From: Diploptera punctata
Lineage: Eukaryota > Arthropoda > Insecta > Blattodea > Blaberidae
DNA length: 64,000 bases
Assembly: GCA_030220185.1 (NCBI GenBank)
Contig: JASPKZ010009907.1
Location: 1-64,000 of the forward strand
Reading direction: 5' to 3'
Under the pieces are notes generated by a model. It made no database searches. It had not been told where the DNA came from and saw only the letters and a list, made by a program, of their open reading frames with translations. Both the position numbers and the translations under genes were made by a program. This document shows, piece by piece, positions 1 to 10,399 of this stretch (the first letter of the stretch is position 1; every line of letters starts with the position of its first letter).

Positions 1-165
1 GAACATGTTCGGAAAATGGAAGAAACAAGATTGCCCAAGATAGCATATTATTGTAAACAAAAGGGATTAAGGTACGTAGGAAGACCTGGGAAGAGATGGA
101 AGGAACCATTGTGAATTCGGAACAGGCGAATCGCCTAAAACATGAATTGAAGAAGAAGAAAAAAA
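1..165 (+). mobile_element. LINE 3' end fragment (family G, GRP-KRW type)
   Basis: Translation gives a broken non-LTR retrotransposon C-terminus: HVRKMEETRLPK, then a GRPGKRWKE motif, a stop, and an (AAG)-rich tail. The pattern of HVxRM, a short spacer, GRPxKRW and a GAA-rich tail matches the C-terminal end of the pol protein in several LINE copies in this window (26310-26690 minus, 48553-48745 plus). It continues off the left edge. It is non-functional. The call rests on motif recognition only. Confidence 0.6.
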
Positions 166-1019
166 TTACATCAAGCCGTAAGAGGCCTCTGAGAAAGATT
201 TGTCGGCTCACATTTGAAATGAGACGTTCATGATCTTAGATTTTGAAGTTAAATAAAAATAATAATTAAAAGCTAGTATCATTTTATCACTCCCTTTGAG
301 TGTAGATTTTAAGATCCAAGTTTATGGCACATTTTTCTTGTTGTGTATTACGTGTATTACGCTTTCTCTAATCAGTGATAGGCTACAGAGTATTCACTAT
401 ATTTTTCACTTGCTAAAGATCTAAGTAAACTTCTGCTGTTAGAACTGAGGCTCTCTGCAATACTTCGTCAAATTTCTATTCATAGCTTCACAATTCTCTT
501 TACGGTACTCGGTAATCGATATTCTTCCAAATAATTAGTTTCTGTATAGTTTGTGGTGAAATGCCTATACCTATAGAATATATAAAACCCTTTGTTTAGC
601 GTTTAAGCAACTAATGCATGCGTTGCCAGGTTTATAGACTGGAAATTGCCTTTATTATCACAGAATCAAGTTTTCAATGTATCTTCACATAATACAGCTT
701 GAGGAGGTACTTTGAAGTTGCAAAGTAATTTTTTCATATTGATTCGCTTGAAATTTCACCTACCTTGTAGTATCTCAATTTTCTTGCATCTAAATTGAGT
801 TGTAGTTACGGATAGATAACACCGAGGTTACGTTGTGTACATCCTAATTCACCAATTAATGCGCATCTTGCTTTTGGCACTTTCTACCATAATAGGTCTA
901 TATTGAATATGTGGGTATCACATCTAGACACACAAGATTAATCAAGAATTTGTATAAATACATAATACTTCAAATTAATGATTAACAATTTTTAAAATAG
1001 GCCAATATTTGGCAATTGA
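166..1019. other. Unannotated AT-rich stretch
   Basis: I see no coding potential, tRNA-like box or recognisable repeat here. The sequence is AT-rich. Confidence 0.5.
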
Positions 1020-1600
1020 AATAAATGAAGATGGAAACAATGATTTCGAAATAATAAAAAGAATAGTTACGGTCGATCTGCAATAGCAACGTTGAATGGA
1101 ATTTTGTGGGATAAACAGCTATTCAAAGAAACTAAAATCTATATTTATAAATCAATAATAAGAAGTTTAATGACCCATGGAGCAGAAACGTGAACTATAA
1201 ATGCTAAATTAAAGTCAAAATTGCAATCTGCAGAAATTAGTTTTTTAAGAAGATATGCACTATGCTCTAAATTACGTAGGATCAAATACAGTAAAAAAAA
1301 AGGGGGAAAACGAAACAATTATGCAATTTTTGGGAAATAAACAATTGCAATGATTAGGTCACGTGAAGAGGATAAATGGAGATATATTGCCAGTTACGAG
1401 TTTGGAGAGTATTCCAAATGGGAAGAAAAGAAAAGGGAGACCTAAGAAGACGTGGATAGAGTGAATTATGAATTTTATGAAGAACAAGGGACTACAGGAT
1501 GGTGTCTGGAAGGAAATAGATGAATAGAAGAATAAAATCAAAACTTAATATTGGGCACAGGAAGATGTAGGCCCTATACATTTCAAACCTGTTGAATAAT
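1020..1600 (+). mobile_element. LINE 3' region, degraded (family D-like)
   Basis: Across broken frames one can read NGILWDKQLFKETK, then FLRRYALCSKLRR, then LGHVKRINGD, then KKRKGRPKKTWIE and finally a Gly-Thr-Gly-Arg end. This is the post-RT C-terminal segment of a non-LTR retrotransposon. The order matches the element at 39857-40571 (IWKDTK, YLRRSARS, WLGHVLRMED, RGRPRLTWKEN, FGTGRRQQL), but the sequence is diverged, so it is a related family. Several stops and frameshifts are present. It ends at an (AAT)n tract, probably its tail. Confidence 0.65.
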
Positions 1601-1682
1601 AATAATTAATGACAATTAATAATATAATAATAATAATAATATATAATAACAATAAATAATAATAATAATAATAATAACAATA

Positions 1683-1716
<34 letters not shown>

Positions 1717-1720
1717 TGAC
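1597..1720. repeat. (AAT)n microsatellite
   Basis: Imperfect AAT/TAA array directly after the LINE 3' end at 1020-1600, probably an expanded LINE tail. Confidence 0.9.
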
Positions 1721-2064
1721 TATTTAAATTCTACTAAATAGATTTGTAATAAATGCTGATAAATAGCCTATTAGAAGCCTGTCAAACTAGATCTGAGAAA
1801 CTAAGAGAATTCCTAACAGATTCAATTAGTAAGTTATACCGATCAGATTTTACTGGTTTTATGGTAGGTCCTATATGTATATTTCTTTTGTTGAATAAAT
1901 CCGATGTATTCAGTTTCCTTGTCAGAAAACAAACATAGCCTAATTTGCATTGTTCCCGCTAGAGCAATTTTTAAATTTTCTGTTCAAGGGCAGCACCAAT
2001 TAAAGAAGATATTAACAGGACCACTCAAACAGTAGGGTACACAGTAGGCCTACTTGAAGTTTCC

Positions 2065-2067
<3 letters not shown>

Positions 2068-2110
<43 letters not shown>
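2068..2110. repeat. (GT)n microsatellite
   Basis: Near-perfect GT dinucleotide run. It creates an artefactual Cys-Val open frame. Confidence 0.95.
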
Positions 2111-2115
<5 letters not shown>

Positions 2116-2139
2116 ATGAATTTTTGTTGTAGTTATTTC

Positions 2140-2345
2140 CGGTGTTTGGTCGGTCAATATGCTCTAGTGGTTATGTTACTCACATCTAATCCCGAGGGTC
2201 TCGGGATCAAATCCATCCGGTTTAGGCCTAGGCCTATGTTTTTTAGGATTCAAAAATCCAAGAGAAAAACTCCTCCGGGAGAGACTTTATGCAAAGTCTG
2301 AAGATTTTCAGCTCGTAAAAGAACCGCAAGCCTCAATGTTTGTTA
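2140..2345 (+). mobile_element. tRNA-derived SINE (family 4)
   Basis: The head has an A-box-like segment (GCTCTAGTGGTTATG) and a degenerate B-box (GGGATCAAATCC). The body has the family signature CTCCGGGAGAGACT, then AAGTCTGAAGATTTTCAG and GCCTCAA. The same body occurs at 14738-15020, 37450-37710 and 52598-52740 (minus). A doubled TAGGCCTA interrupts the segment just after the B-box. Confidence 0.65.
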
Positions 2346-3145
2346 TTTTGTGATTAGGCCTCAACGGAATTTTTCCATGAAATTTAATAATAGGTCATTA
2401 ATCTTAATTAAGCAAAGATACGCATAGGCGCTAGATCATGAATAAGCTTATAATTTTTATTTAAATGTTTGAGACTTGGCCTACATCTCGGAAGAATTTT
2501 GAATCACGATGTTCACTAGTGCAATAGGCCTATATCCCGTAACCTGATCGATAGATGAGATGAAATGAAATTTCTATTTTGAAGGTCTGGGGTATAGCTA
2601 CATAACATAGGGACGTTTGAAGAGCTTTAAATGCATTTCGTAATTTTCATAATAGCACAGGCTACTTCATTTTCAAATGTGAAATCCTCCTTAAAGAAAT
2701 GCAGTATTTTACTTTGCTACATTAAAATTCAATGAATTAATTTAATATTGGGCCTATATAGGCCTAATTATTCTTGTATTGATTTATAATTAATCTTGAA
2801 CGTAATATTGAAATTAATGTACTCAGGCAAGCTATTAACTCCCGATTTAGGCAGATTTTTTTAGTTTAATTGTATCTAAAATAATTTTATCGAACACAAA
2901 CAGGTCTCATAAACTCCGTAAAATAATAGCCCTGTGCATAACAAAAAGAAACATAAAAAACAGATTCGGCGAGAGTTGGAAAGGGAAGAAAGATTTACGG
3001 AGTCAGAGAAGGCTTTGTTTCGGTTTTATATTTTAGACCTATTTAAAAGTTGTTAAGGAACTATAGAATCAATATCAATAACTTATAGGCCTAAGTTACG
3101 TTCTTAAATTCTCATGGCGACGACTACTTCAGAAAACCCATGGCA
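2346..3145. other. Unannotated AT-rich stretch
   Basis: No gene or repeat recognised apart from several TAGGCCTA octamers. Confidence 0.5.
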
Positions 3146-3147
3146 AA

Positions 3148-3392
3148 GTCTCGAAAACAGTAGGCCTACAATTGCCAGGACATGTGGCACATATGGGGAA
3201 TTAAAGAGGGGTAGGCCTATAGAAACTTCTTGATTGAAATGTAGAAGGAAAGCGTTCAGTTGGTAGAGCAAGAATGAGATGGGAGAACAATATTAACCAT
3301 GATTTGAAGAAAACATATTATACAGGGGATGATTAGAAAACATTAGCTCAGGATAGATGGTGAGGTTATGTCCGCACGGCCATAATTCCCAG
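3148..3392 (+). mobile_element. RTE-type LINE (family A) 3' fragment
   Basis: Degraded copy of the family A C-terminus. One can read the cores of GHVAHMG, KRSVGRARMRWENNINHDL and the terminal segment that ends in CGGCCAT before the 3' end. It aligns with 47270-47480. Two TAGGCCTA octamers (about 3160 and 3212) interrupt the homology. It has many substitutions and no open frame. Confidence 0.7.
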
Positions 3393-3479
3393 TCGGCATC
3401 CTTGCTATTCACAGATCTCAATGTAAAGGGCTTCTTCACATCTCAACCCTCTATCCGGCTCTGTGTAGTTTACGAGTCG

Positions 3480-3860
3480 AGGAGGTTTTTAATTGCATAC
3501 TAAAAGTCTCAAAACTGATAGTGATAACCGTTGTCGTCTGCTGGTATCCTCATTCTCTTCAGATGTGCGAGATTGGTTAACGGTATTGTTTCCAAACGTT
3601 GGATAAAACGTGTCAGTCCGACTTATGCAGTTTCCTCCAGATGGCCTCCATGGTCTCTCATCTCACACCATGTGATATATTTCTGTGGAGATATATGAAG
3701 GACCATGTGTACGTAAAAGTCGGTTCCGTCATTTAGTTTACAGGCGGCATCAAAGGCAACTGTTTCCCTCTGGTTTAAAAAATACATTGTTATTGTCGTT
3801 AGAGGCTTCTAAGGCGCCGCTCCAGTCACCAAAAACTGAAAACAGTTCTCTGCTAATAAT
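3480..3860 (+). mobile_element. DDE transposase C-terminal fragment (Tc1/mariner-like), pseudogenised
   Basis: Across two or three frames one can read VRDWL, then WPPWS, then LTPCDIFLWRYMKDHVYV. This corresponds to the widespread insect transposase block WPPRSPDLTPCDFFLWGYxKDxVY, which contains the third catalytic acidic residue. Frameshifts separate the WPP and LTPCD parts. I see no terminal inverted repeats nearby. Family assignment within the Tc1/mariner-related transposases is tentative. Confidence 0.55.
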
Positions 3861-3869
3861 GTCTTCGCA

Positions 3870-5300
3870 TTCTTAAATGACGTTTCCATGTCTACTCCAC
3901 GTGGATATTATTATCTTAATAGCGTTGCAACTTTTGTCTTTTGCAGTATCTTTAGTTAATACAATTTTTTTCTAGCGAATAAAACATGTCAACGCCGCTT
4001 CATATGCTAAATACTTAGGCCTATGCATGTAAATAGACCTAACCAAACACAAAGCAAAGCTCCAGTAAACTATACCACTATACCACCGCTACCCGTCGAC
4101 CTGCCTGACTTGAGAAGAAGCATAATTGCTACACAGTTCGTCACTTATGATATGCTGACCAATTTCTGGATATGTGGAGTGTGACCAACGGTGCTCGCAT
4201 TGGACATTTATAAGGTATAGTATGACAATTCGGAGAGTTTCTCTTTAATCCCATGTAAGATTTGTTCTTATATAAGGGAAATTATACAACGTTGAAGTCC
4301 CGTCCATCATATACGAATACGCTGTAGGCCTATTTAAAAAGCCTGTTTTATTACATGAAAGAATACAGGACTTAAATTGTATTGCAATATCGGCCATTGC
4401 TATTTAAATTCTTGGTTTTATATTTATTTTACAATTAAGAGGAAGGAAATCACTGGATTAAGTAAAATTCATTTGAATTAGCAACTTCTGCCGATCAGAC
4501 ATCCCATTTCGCTGACTAATTAAAGAAAAAAGAAGTTTGTTTCTCTTTCTCAGAGAACCTTCAAAGTAGGGCAATTAAAAATCGATCTCGTCTCGTTCAT
4601 AAGGAAGTTCGGAGAATAAAACTTCATTGAAAGAAAACCGATTGTACAGTTAAGGCAAGAAAATGTTCAACTCTATAGCTATTACTCATTTCTTAATATT
4701 TGTGATTCAGTAAGCATAATGATGCCAGGAGCCTGATGCATAAAACTATCGGTCTGCTTATAAGTAGTTTTGCTCTCCCATATAATAAAATGTTGTTAAT
4801 TAAAATCCCTAGATTTTGAGTAATAAAATAAACGAAATAAATTACATAGCCTATGGTTAATCTGGTAGAGTAGGCCTAATCAAATTTTAAAAATTAAATA
4901 TCTCAACGAAATCATCTCTACACTGATAATTTAGACTGCTAAAACTTGATACCTGTTTCAAGAAATAGTAGTGTAAAATAATAGTAGTGTAAGACTCATA
5001 TTTAGGCCTATTATTTAGTAGTAGGCCCTATAACGAGGCTGGGTAATTCCTAGAATAAAATTAATTCGGTTATTATTTGGGACCACACAATAAGCTTTTG
5101 TTATACAGTGGTTAACGGTAACTCAAGGGTTGGCAGGTACATGAACCTAGCGAAGCGAAACTAATGTTAATTATAAAAGTGTAAATTTGATTGACGTGTT
5201 GAATATCTTCAAATTAGCAAAACAACAAATTTTGTTAAAAGGAATACTTGAGTCAATTTAAACTTCCTTGGAAAATTAATATAAAAGGCCCAGAAAATTT
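3870..5300. other. Unannotated AT-rich stretch
   Basis: No gene or known repeat recognised. It contains several TAGGCCTA octamers, at about 4013, 4325, 4870 and 5003, and one TAGGCCCTA variant near 5023. Confidence 0.5.
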
Positions 5301-5310
5301 TATTGTTAAC

Positions 5311-5394
5311 ACAGTGTGGCTAGCAGCTCATACACACACACAGTGTGGTTAATATCTCATACACACACACACACACAGTGTGGTTAGTATCTCC

Positions 5395-5432
<38 letters not shown>

Positions 5433-5450
5433 GCGTGGCTAGTTTATCAT
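5311..5450. repeat. Compound minisatellite of CA tracts separated by a GTGTGG-TAG-CTC motif
   Basis: Four repeats of a unit made of ACAGTGTGGTTAGTATCTC followed by a (CA)n run of growing length. The CA run is short in the first two units and long in the last. The unit is 30-50 bp. It looks like a CA microsatellite that was duplicated with flanking DNA. Confidence 0.8.
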
Positions 5451-6204
5451 ATTACAAATATTCAGAGGAGTCCGTTGCTCCTATATTATATTATTATTAA
5501 TTTGTTATGAATATTGTGTTATTCATAAGAGGTTAACATAAAAACAAAACAAACCCTCTTTCAAATTACACTACTTCATCAATTTTACTCAAGCCTGCTG
5601 TAAACTACAAAGCTGTTTCATATAGGCCTAGTCTAATATAATCATTACTAATTTACACTCCTAATAACTGTCTATTTCATGAGTTAAGAGATAGCCTACT
5701 GATAAATGTAGTTAGCAGTGTAAAGGGCCTTCAATTTAAAAGGAGACCTAATTAAAACAAACTTTTCTTGAAAATAACTTTCTAAAATGTTCCTTAGTGG
5801 CGTAAGAAGCTTTCTTGCGTGTTGAATTTTTGTTATTTTTTAAAAGTGATTTTATTTTTTTTATAATTGTGCTAAATAATATTACAGAATTACCCTTAGG
5901 GGTCTCCATCTAGGATGGCGATCACAAGGTGCCCAAGCTAAGCAAAACATTGCTTCCACTTACCTGTGTTTTGCTCCTTAATTTTATCTTTAACCGATCT
6001 GGTATTTCTTCCTTTTTAGTACCAGATCCCTCTTTTTACTTTCCTGTCCAGTCTCCCTTGCCTGACCTCTTGTTTTTTTCGACACTGTTGGTATTGGAGT
6101 ATTCGAGGCCAAAGGGTTAATTTCTGTCTTTGCCATGCCTCTTTCTTTTAACCTTTTAACTCGCGACATCTAGTAATAATGGAGAATATAATACATATAG
6201 GCCT
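5451..6204. other. Unannotated stretch with a possible old LINE piece
   Basis: The part at about 5890-6120 has a higher GC content and 63 open codons on plus. It resembles dispersed-repeat DNA, but I cannot assign it. The rest is AT-rich without recognisable content. Confidence 0.35.
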
Positions 6205-6317
6205 ATAAGAAAAATAAGTGTTTGGATTGGATTCGCCTGGTAGTGTAATGGAGGAACGCTGAGGTACAGACTCAGAGATCCGGGTTCGAATCCCGTCCAG
6301 GCATTTATTTTTCTTAT
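6205..6317 (+). repeat. tRNA-like cloverleaf flanked by a perfect 13 bp inverted repeat
   Basis: The core at 6235-6303 has acceptor arms GCCTGG and CCAGGC with a terminal A. The A-box is TAGTGTAATGG. The anticodon arm is CTGAG, loop GTACAGA, CTCAG, with anticodon position ACA. The T-arm is CGGG, loop TTCGAAT, CCCG. The D-arm is weak and one acceptor pair mismatches. A 13 bp arm, ATAAGAAAAATAA at 6205-6217, is perfectly inverted at 6305-6317. A genuine tRNA-Cys would normally use GCA, so this is more likely a tRNA-derived SINE head or pseudo-tRNA than a working gene. Confidence 0.6.
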
Positions 6318-6372
6318 CATACCATATTAAGCTTGCATTGCTCAATGTTAAACATTTAATTATAACATATAT

Positions 6373-6418
6373 ATGTGTGTATGTGTGTGTGTGTGTGTGT
6401 GTGCGCGCGCGCGCGCGC
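6373..6418. repeat. (GT)n(GC)n microsatellite
   Basis: A GT run passes into a GCGCGC run. It generates spurious open frames on both strands. Confidence 0.95.
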
Positions 6419-6419
6419 T

Positions 6420-8080
6420 TCTTATGGTCAATTTCAAAGTCCACAAGAAGCCTCACGACCACGGCCTATACAGCCCGAAAATCTTCATCAAGATCATCAT
6501 AGCAACTCCGGCCGTGAAAGTCTACGTGAATACAGAATTGATAAAGTTTGCAAAATTTTCAAAAATGTTTTCTTGTACTGGTGCTCAGGGTTAGGCAAGA
6601 GATCTCAGGGCTGTGAAACTTTTTATCAGCAAAAGAACAACGTACAAATTCTCTACTCAATTTTAACGAATCCAAAACCATTTATTTACGGAGAATTACA
6701 CTTTTGTTAATGCAATTAATAAAGTTTGATTAATGAATGGAGTTGATGAAGTATTAGAGGTCCACGTGATTGAATCAAATATTTTCAAAGTCCAAATGTT
6801 TAACGGACTAAATCTTTATAAAATTGTAGATAACTTTAAATTTTACAAGTTCTCGGACTAATCTAAATTTTAACTGGATCGGAGATCGCGATCTGTAGAT
6901 CTCTTCTAATTGTGGGATGAATGTCTTTTGTTACCTGCATTAGCCAGGTAGCATTTTAGCAGTACTTCTTTATATCCTAGGCATGTAGTGGAATTTTACC
7001 TGGATATATTTCTACTTTTCCACATCGTCTTTTATAGGGATATTAATAATATATTATATTTTGATTATTTATTGTTTAATTTAATTTTAATAAAAAATTT
7101 GATATGATTTCCCTAATCCTTGTAATCTTGTGATTCTAATGATTTATTATAAGACATGTTTATCTTATGGTATACTTTTATTATATTTTCGGAACATTTC
7201 AGTTTTAGATCTAGGCCTATGTATATTAGAGTTTTATTTTAGTTTATATGTAGTCCTATTATATTTGCTACATCCTTCGGAATTCTTTAATAGAAAATTG
7301 AGATATAGCTAATATTTTCTGTAATAAAATTTTATGTTATTTTAATATTTCTATTTTCTTAAAGCACTCGACTATTGCATTAATTCAATAGAACTATTCA
7401 GAATTCTTCTTTTAATTATATTTTAATTGCCGTAATTTAATTTTTGAATTAAATGTCTAATAATTAACTTGTAAGAGTAAATCAGCCTTGATTGAATTTT
7501 TTAATGCACATCCTGTGTATAATCTTTTGACGAAGACTTTGTTTTACAACGTTTCATTGTTAAAGAGTTTTCAATTTATGTAATGTTTTAAATGATGCTT
7601 TATTCCAATTTGCTGTTACACGGTAGTACTCTAACGGAGAGCATCAGAAGTGAATAAAGAGTTACAAAGGATGTCGGAAAAAGGGTATGAGAGAGAGAGG
7701 GAAAGAAAGAGAATAAAAGAAAGAAGAAGGAGTAGGTTTCTTGTAGAAAGACGTTTCCTCCGGCAATTTAGAAGAAGTTGACTTTCTAATTTTGTGACAG
7801 TAATTAACAAGGTGAACACAACCACCGCCTACTCCTGGCACTCCCACAGAGGGTTAAATAAGTACGACACGACCTTTAGATGCAGCCACAGGCGTAAATC
7901 ACGTTTTTCAAATAACAAGAAATTACAATGTATTAAAACGTTTTGAAAATAATTTCTGGAAGGTTGGTTTCGTAAAGGAGCGGTTTTTAATAAAATGCGA
8001 TATGCCCCTACTACTATTATTTTTGTATCTACGAATCTACATTTTAGTCCTTTAATGAAAGAGATTTACATTGAAAAAAA
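6420..8080. other. Unannotated stretch
   Basis: No gene recognised. Open frames here are short and lack domain signals. A purine-rich GAGA/GAAA stretch lies at about 7690-7735. Confidence 0.5.
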
Positions 8081-8083
8081 ATT

Positions 8084-8409
8084 AATTTCAAGTCGAAATT
8101 TAAGCCTACATTAAAACTGTGTGTTTATGTTGTAATGCCACCCACTGCACTTTACGTGCTTCGGATTTCGCGCTCAGCAGATGGAGTTAATGTGGTCTAT
8201 TTTCAATTTACGCACCACTTCAGCAGGCCATTTCTATGTTGACAAATTTTAATTTCAAGTTGAAATTTAAGCCTACATTAAAATTGTGCGTGTGTTTGTT
8301 TTCTAATCCCTCCCACTGTACGTGTTTTCGGTTCCGCTTTCAACGGATAGATGGCGTTAATGTGGTCTATTTTCAATTTACGCACCACTTTGGCAGACTA
8401 CTTATGTAG
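8084..8409. repeat. Tandem duplication, about 167 bp unit, two copies
   Basis: Copy 1 starts at 8084 and copy 2 at 8251. Shared blocks are AATTTCAAG-CGAAATTTAAGCC, the segment ending TTAATGTGGTCTATTTTC, and TTACGCACCACTT. The copies differ by scattered substitutions and small indels. A third, more diverged relative of the last 80 bp lies at about 61985-62075, so the unit is a dispersed repeat as well. Confidence 0.8.
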
Positions 8410-8454
8410 CTGATGTAATCTTGTATTGTGTACCAGAGAAGAGTGTTAGCATGA

Positions 8455-8872
8455 GTGTATGTTTAGGTTTGGGTTCGATCCGCGGTCTGGACAAGTTTCC
8501 TGGCTGATTGTTTTTTTTTCGGGGATTTTCCTCACCTGTAAGACTAATATCAGGATATTTTATGGCCAAACGGTCTCTGAACATCATCTGTCAACCATAA
8601 TCATCATTATCATATTCTGCATGTTTAATATGAATGTGTCAGTAAATGGTTTGTTTCATCTTGGATATTCGTATTGACTTGGAGGAGGTCCTGATTGAGC
8701 TGATCACTCATTCTAAGAGACCCTCCATGTCTTTGTGTAGTCCAAAATAAGTATGCGTGTGATACAAAGTTTAAATCCCTTTCTGAACATGTCGTAGGCT
8801 ACCACTGTAAGGTCGGGCGGGTGGAGGATGAAAATATAGGCCTACTTTTGAGAGGTTAAACTACGATGGGAA
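8455..8872 (+). mobile_element. tRNA-derived SINE, family 1b
   Basis: The B-box is GGTTCGATCC. It is followed by TTTCCTCACCTGTAAGAC, then AAACGGTCTCTGAACATCAT, then the 1b tail with GAGCTGATCACTCATTC and GAGAGGTTAAACT. The A-box part of the head is decayed. The same arrangement occurs at 32695, 47828, 59485 and 62455. Confidence 0.8.
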
Positions 8873-8879
8873 AAATAAG

Positions 8880-9214
8880 TAACTTATTTAATATTAGATC
8901 GAGATCTAATTACAGCGTGTTTTATTTTATATCTGACATCATTGTTGAGTGGAATGTAAGGTTATATGGCCAATTCTAGCAGTTTTAGGCCTAATACAAC
9001 TTTTTAACATTAGGCCTAGGCCTATTGTAATTTTTTTAAATGCCCCAGGTTGTCATTTCGACTTTTCTGTGTTTTCTCCTGGCATGGCGTACTTGTAATC
9101 CACTTCTGAGGTAGGGACGCCTCGAAGGCGCTGCTCCGATGATATGAGAGTTGATGATGATGGTAATGATGCGCCAGGAGAGACCTTAAACTAAATTTAA
9201 GCTGATTAGACGAA
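8880..9214. other. Unannotated stretch
   Basis: No gene or family-level repeat recognised. A double octamer (TAGGCCTAGGCCTA) lies near 9012. Confidence 0.45.
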
Positions 9215-9408
9215 TGTGATATTGATGATGATGGCCATATGGTATTCGGGGACCGTTTGGGCCTTAAAGTTTCCTGACATTTGTCTTACAGGTGAGGAAA
9301 AACCCCGAAAACAAATCTCACCCAGAAAACTTGTCCCGACCGGAGATCGAACCCGGGTCCGCTGCATGACAAGGCAGCGCGCTATCTCGAGACTATAGCG
9401 ATGGATTT
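9215..9408 (-). mobile_element. tRNA-derived SINE, family 1 (head and proximal body)
   Basis: Minus-strand reading: CATCGCTATAGTCTCGAGATAGCG, a CTGCCTTGTCATGCAG arm, the B-box GGTTCGATC, GTGAGATTTGTTTTCGGGG, CCTCACCTGTAAGACAAATG and TCAGGAAACTTTAAGGCCC. An (ATT)n tract flanks the head side. Confidence 0.85.
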
Positions 9409-9419
9409 ATTATTAGATC

Positions 9420-9487
<68 letters not shown>
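9420..9487. repeat. (ATT)n microsatellite
   Basis: Perfect ATT array. Confidence 0.95.
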
Positions 9488-9488
<1 letters not shown>

Positions 9489-9699
9489 GCCTAATTTTTT
9501 TTTATGAACGGCGGCTTCCTGGCGCAAGCGGTTAGACGCTCGTTTATTGTTCTTTTCATAATCCTCTCGGTCTTCCCTATTTTGTTGTCTTAAATACTTT
9601 TCGTTCCATAAAAAATGAAATAAATATCCTCAACTCGTGTCCAACTCATGGTCGGGTAGAGGAATGAGATGAGAAGAATCCCGTATATTTAGGCTTATA

Positions 9700-9885
9700 G
9701 AGGTCTGTGAACGTCAGGTCGGCACTCTTGTCTCCCCATTCTCCGTGCTCCTTGAGGATTCCACAACAAAACTTGTTTTTATATGGCCTACTGTGTGACC
9801 TATCCATCTCCGTTTCCTTGTTTTAATATGGGTCTCTGTTGGTTCTTCTGTTAACCTCCATAAGTCTCTGTGTTATACAATGTTT
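9700..9885 (-). mobile_element. LINE C-terminal fragment, family F
   Basis: The complementary strand contains GAACCAACAGAGACCCA, an AAACGGAGATGGATAGGTC segment, GAATCCTCAAGGAGCACGG and a GACAAGAGT segment. These blocks are shared with the plus-strand copy at 12838-13135. It is the C-terminal segment of a non-LTR retrotransposon and is not intact. Confidence 0.6.
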
Positions 9886-9954
9886 TTTTATTGTTTTCCT
9901 TCCTTATAGGCCTATATTTTGTCAATTTTGGCAGACCTCGTACAATTAAATTAT

Positions 9955-10045
9955 TTGACTAAAATTTGAATCTGCCGGGTATCGAACCTGGGCCCAGTAG
10001 CGAAAAAAGAAAGAATGTTACTACCTGAACGACCAAGGCAGAAGT
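9955..10045 (-). repeat. tRNA-like SINE head
   Basis: The minus strand has CTTCTGCCTTGGTCGTTCAG (A-box-like) and, about 50 bases later, CCAGGTTCGATACC (B-box). The body is not assigned to the numbered families. Confidence 0.5.
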
Positions 10046-10059
10046 CGTTTTATAAATCT

Positions 10060-10395
10060 CAATATTTTGAATCTGAATTAAAAACAGAGAAGACAGAAGA
10101 CAACAAATGTTGAACTTCAGAGTAACATGAATAGCCTATTTCGCCTTAAGTTGGTATTTAATTTACTAATAGGCCTATTTGATACTTTTTCCATTCATTA
10201 GCCTTATTCGTTCGTAAGTTGTCATCATGGTGATCCGTCTGGCTTTTCCTTTTATCAGGCTTGAAAGCAATTGAATGTACCACCAACTAGTTGCTAGCAA
10301 GGAGGTGGTAAGTCCAGCGATGGGGTTGCCATCTTTAAGCATCTGGACCTGCTTCAATACTGCATTTACTCAGTATTAGTTGGAATGGTTACACC
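10060..10395. other. Unannotated stretch
   Basis: A 60-codon minus-strand frame (10175-10357) has no domain I recognise. Otherwise nothing is seen. Confidence 0.4.
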
Positions 10396-10399
10396 GCCT

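Noticed and set aside
6235..6303. Functional tRNA-Cys gene
   Set aside because: Anticodon ACA is unusual, the D-arm is weak, one acceptor pair is mismatched, and similar units at 12549-12784 are clearly repetitive.
6148..6462. 104-codon minus frame over the tRNA-like unit
   Set aside because: It consists of translated GT repeat and tRNA-like sequence; no protein domain.
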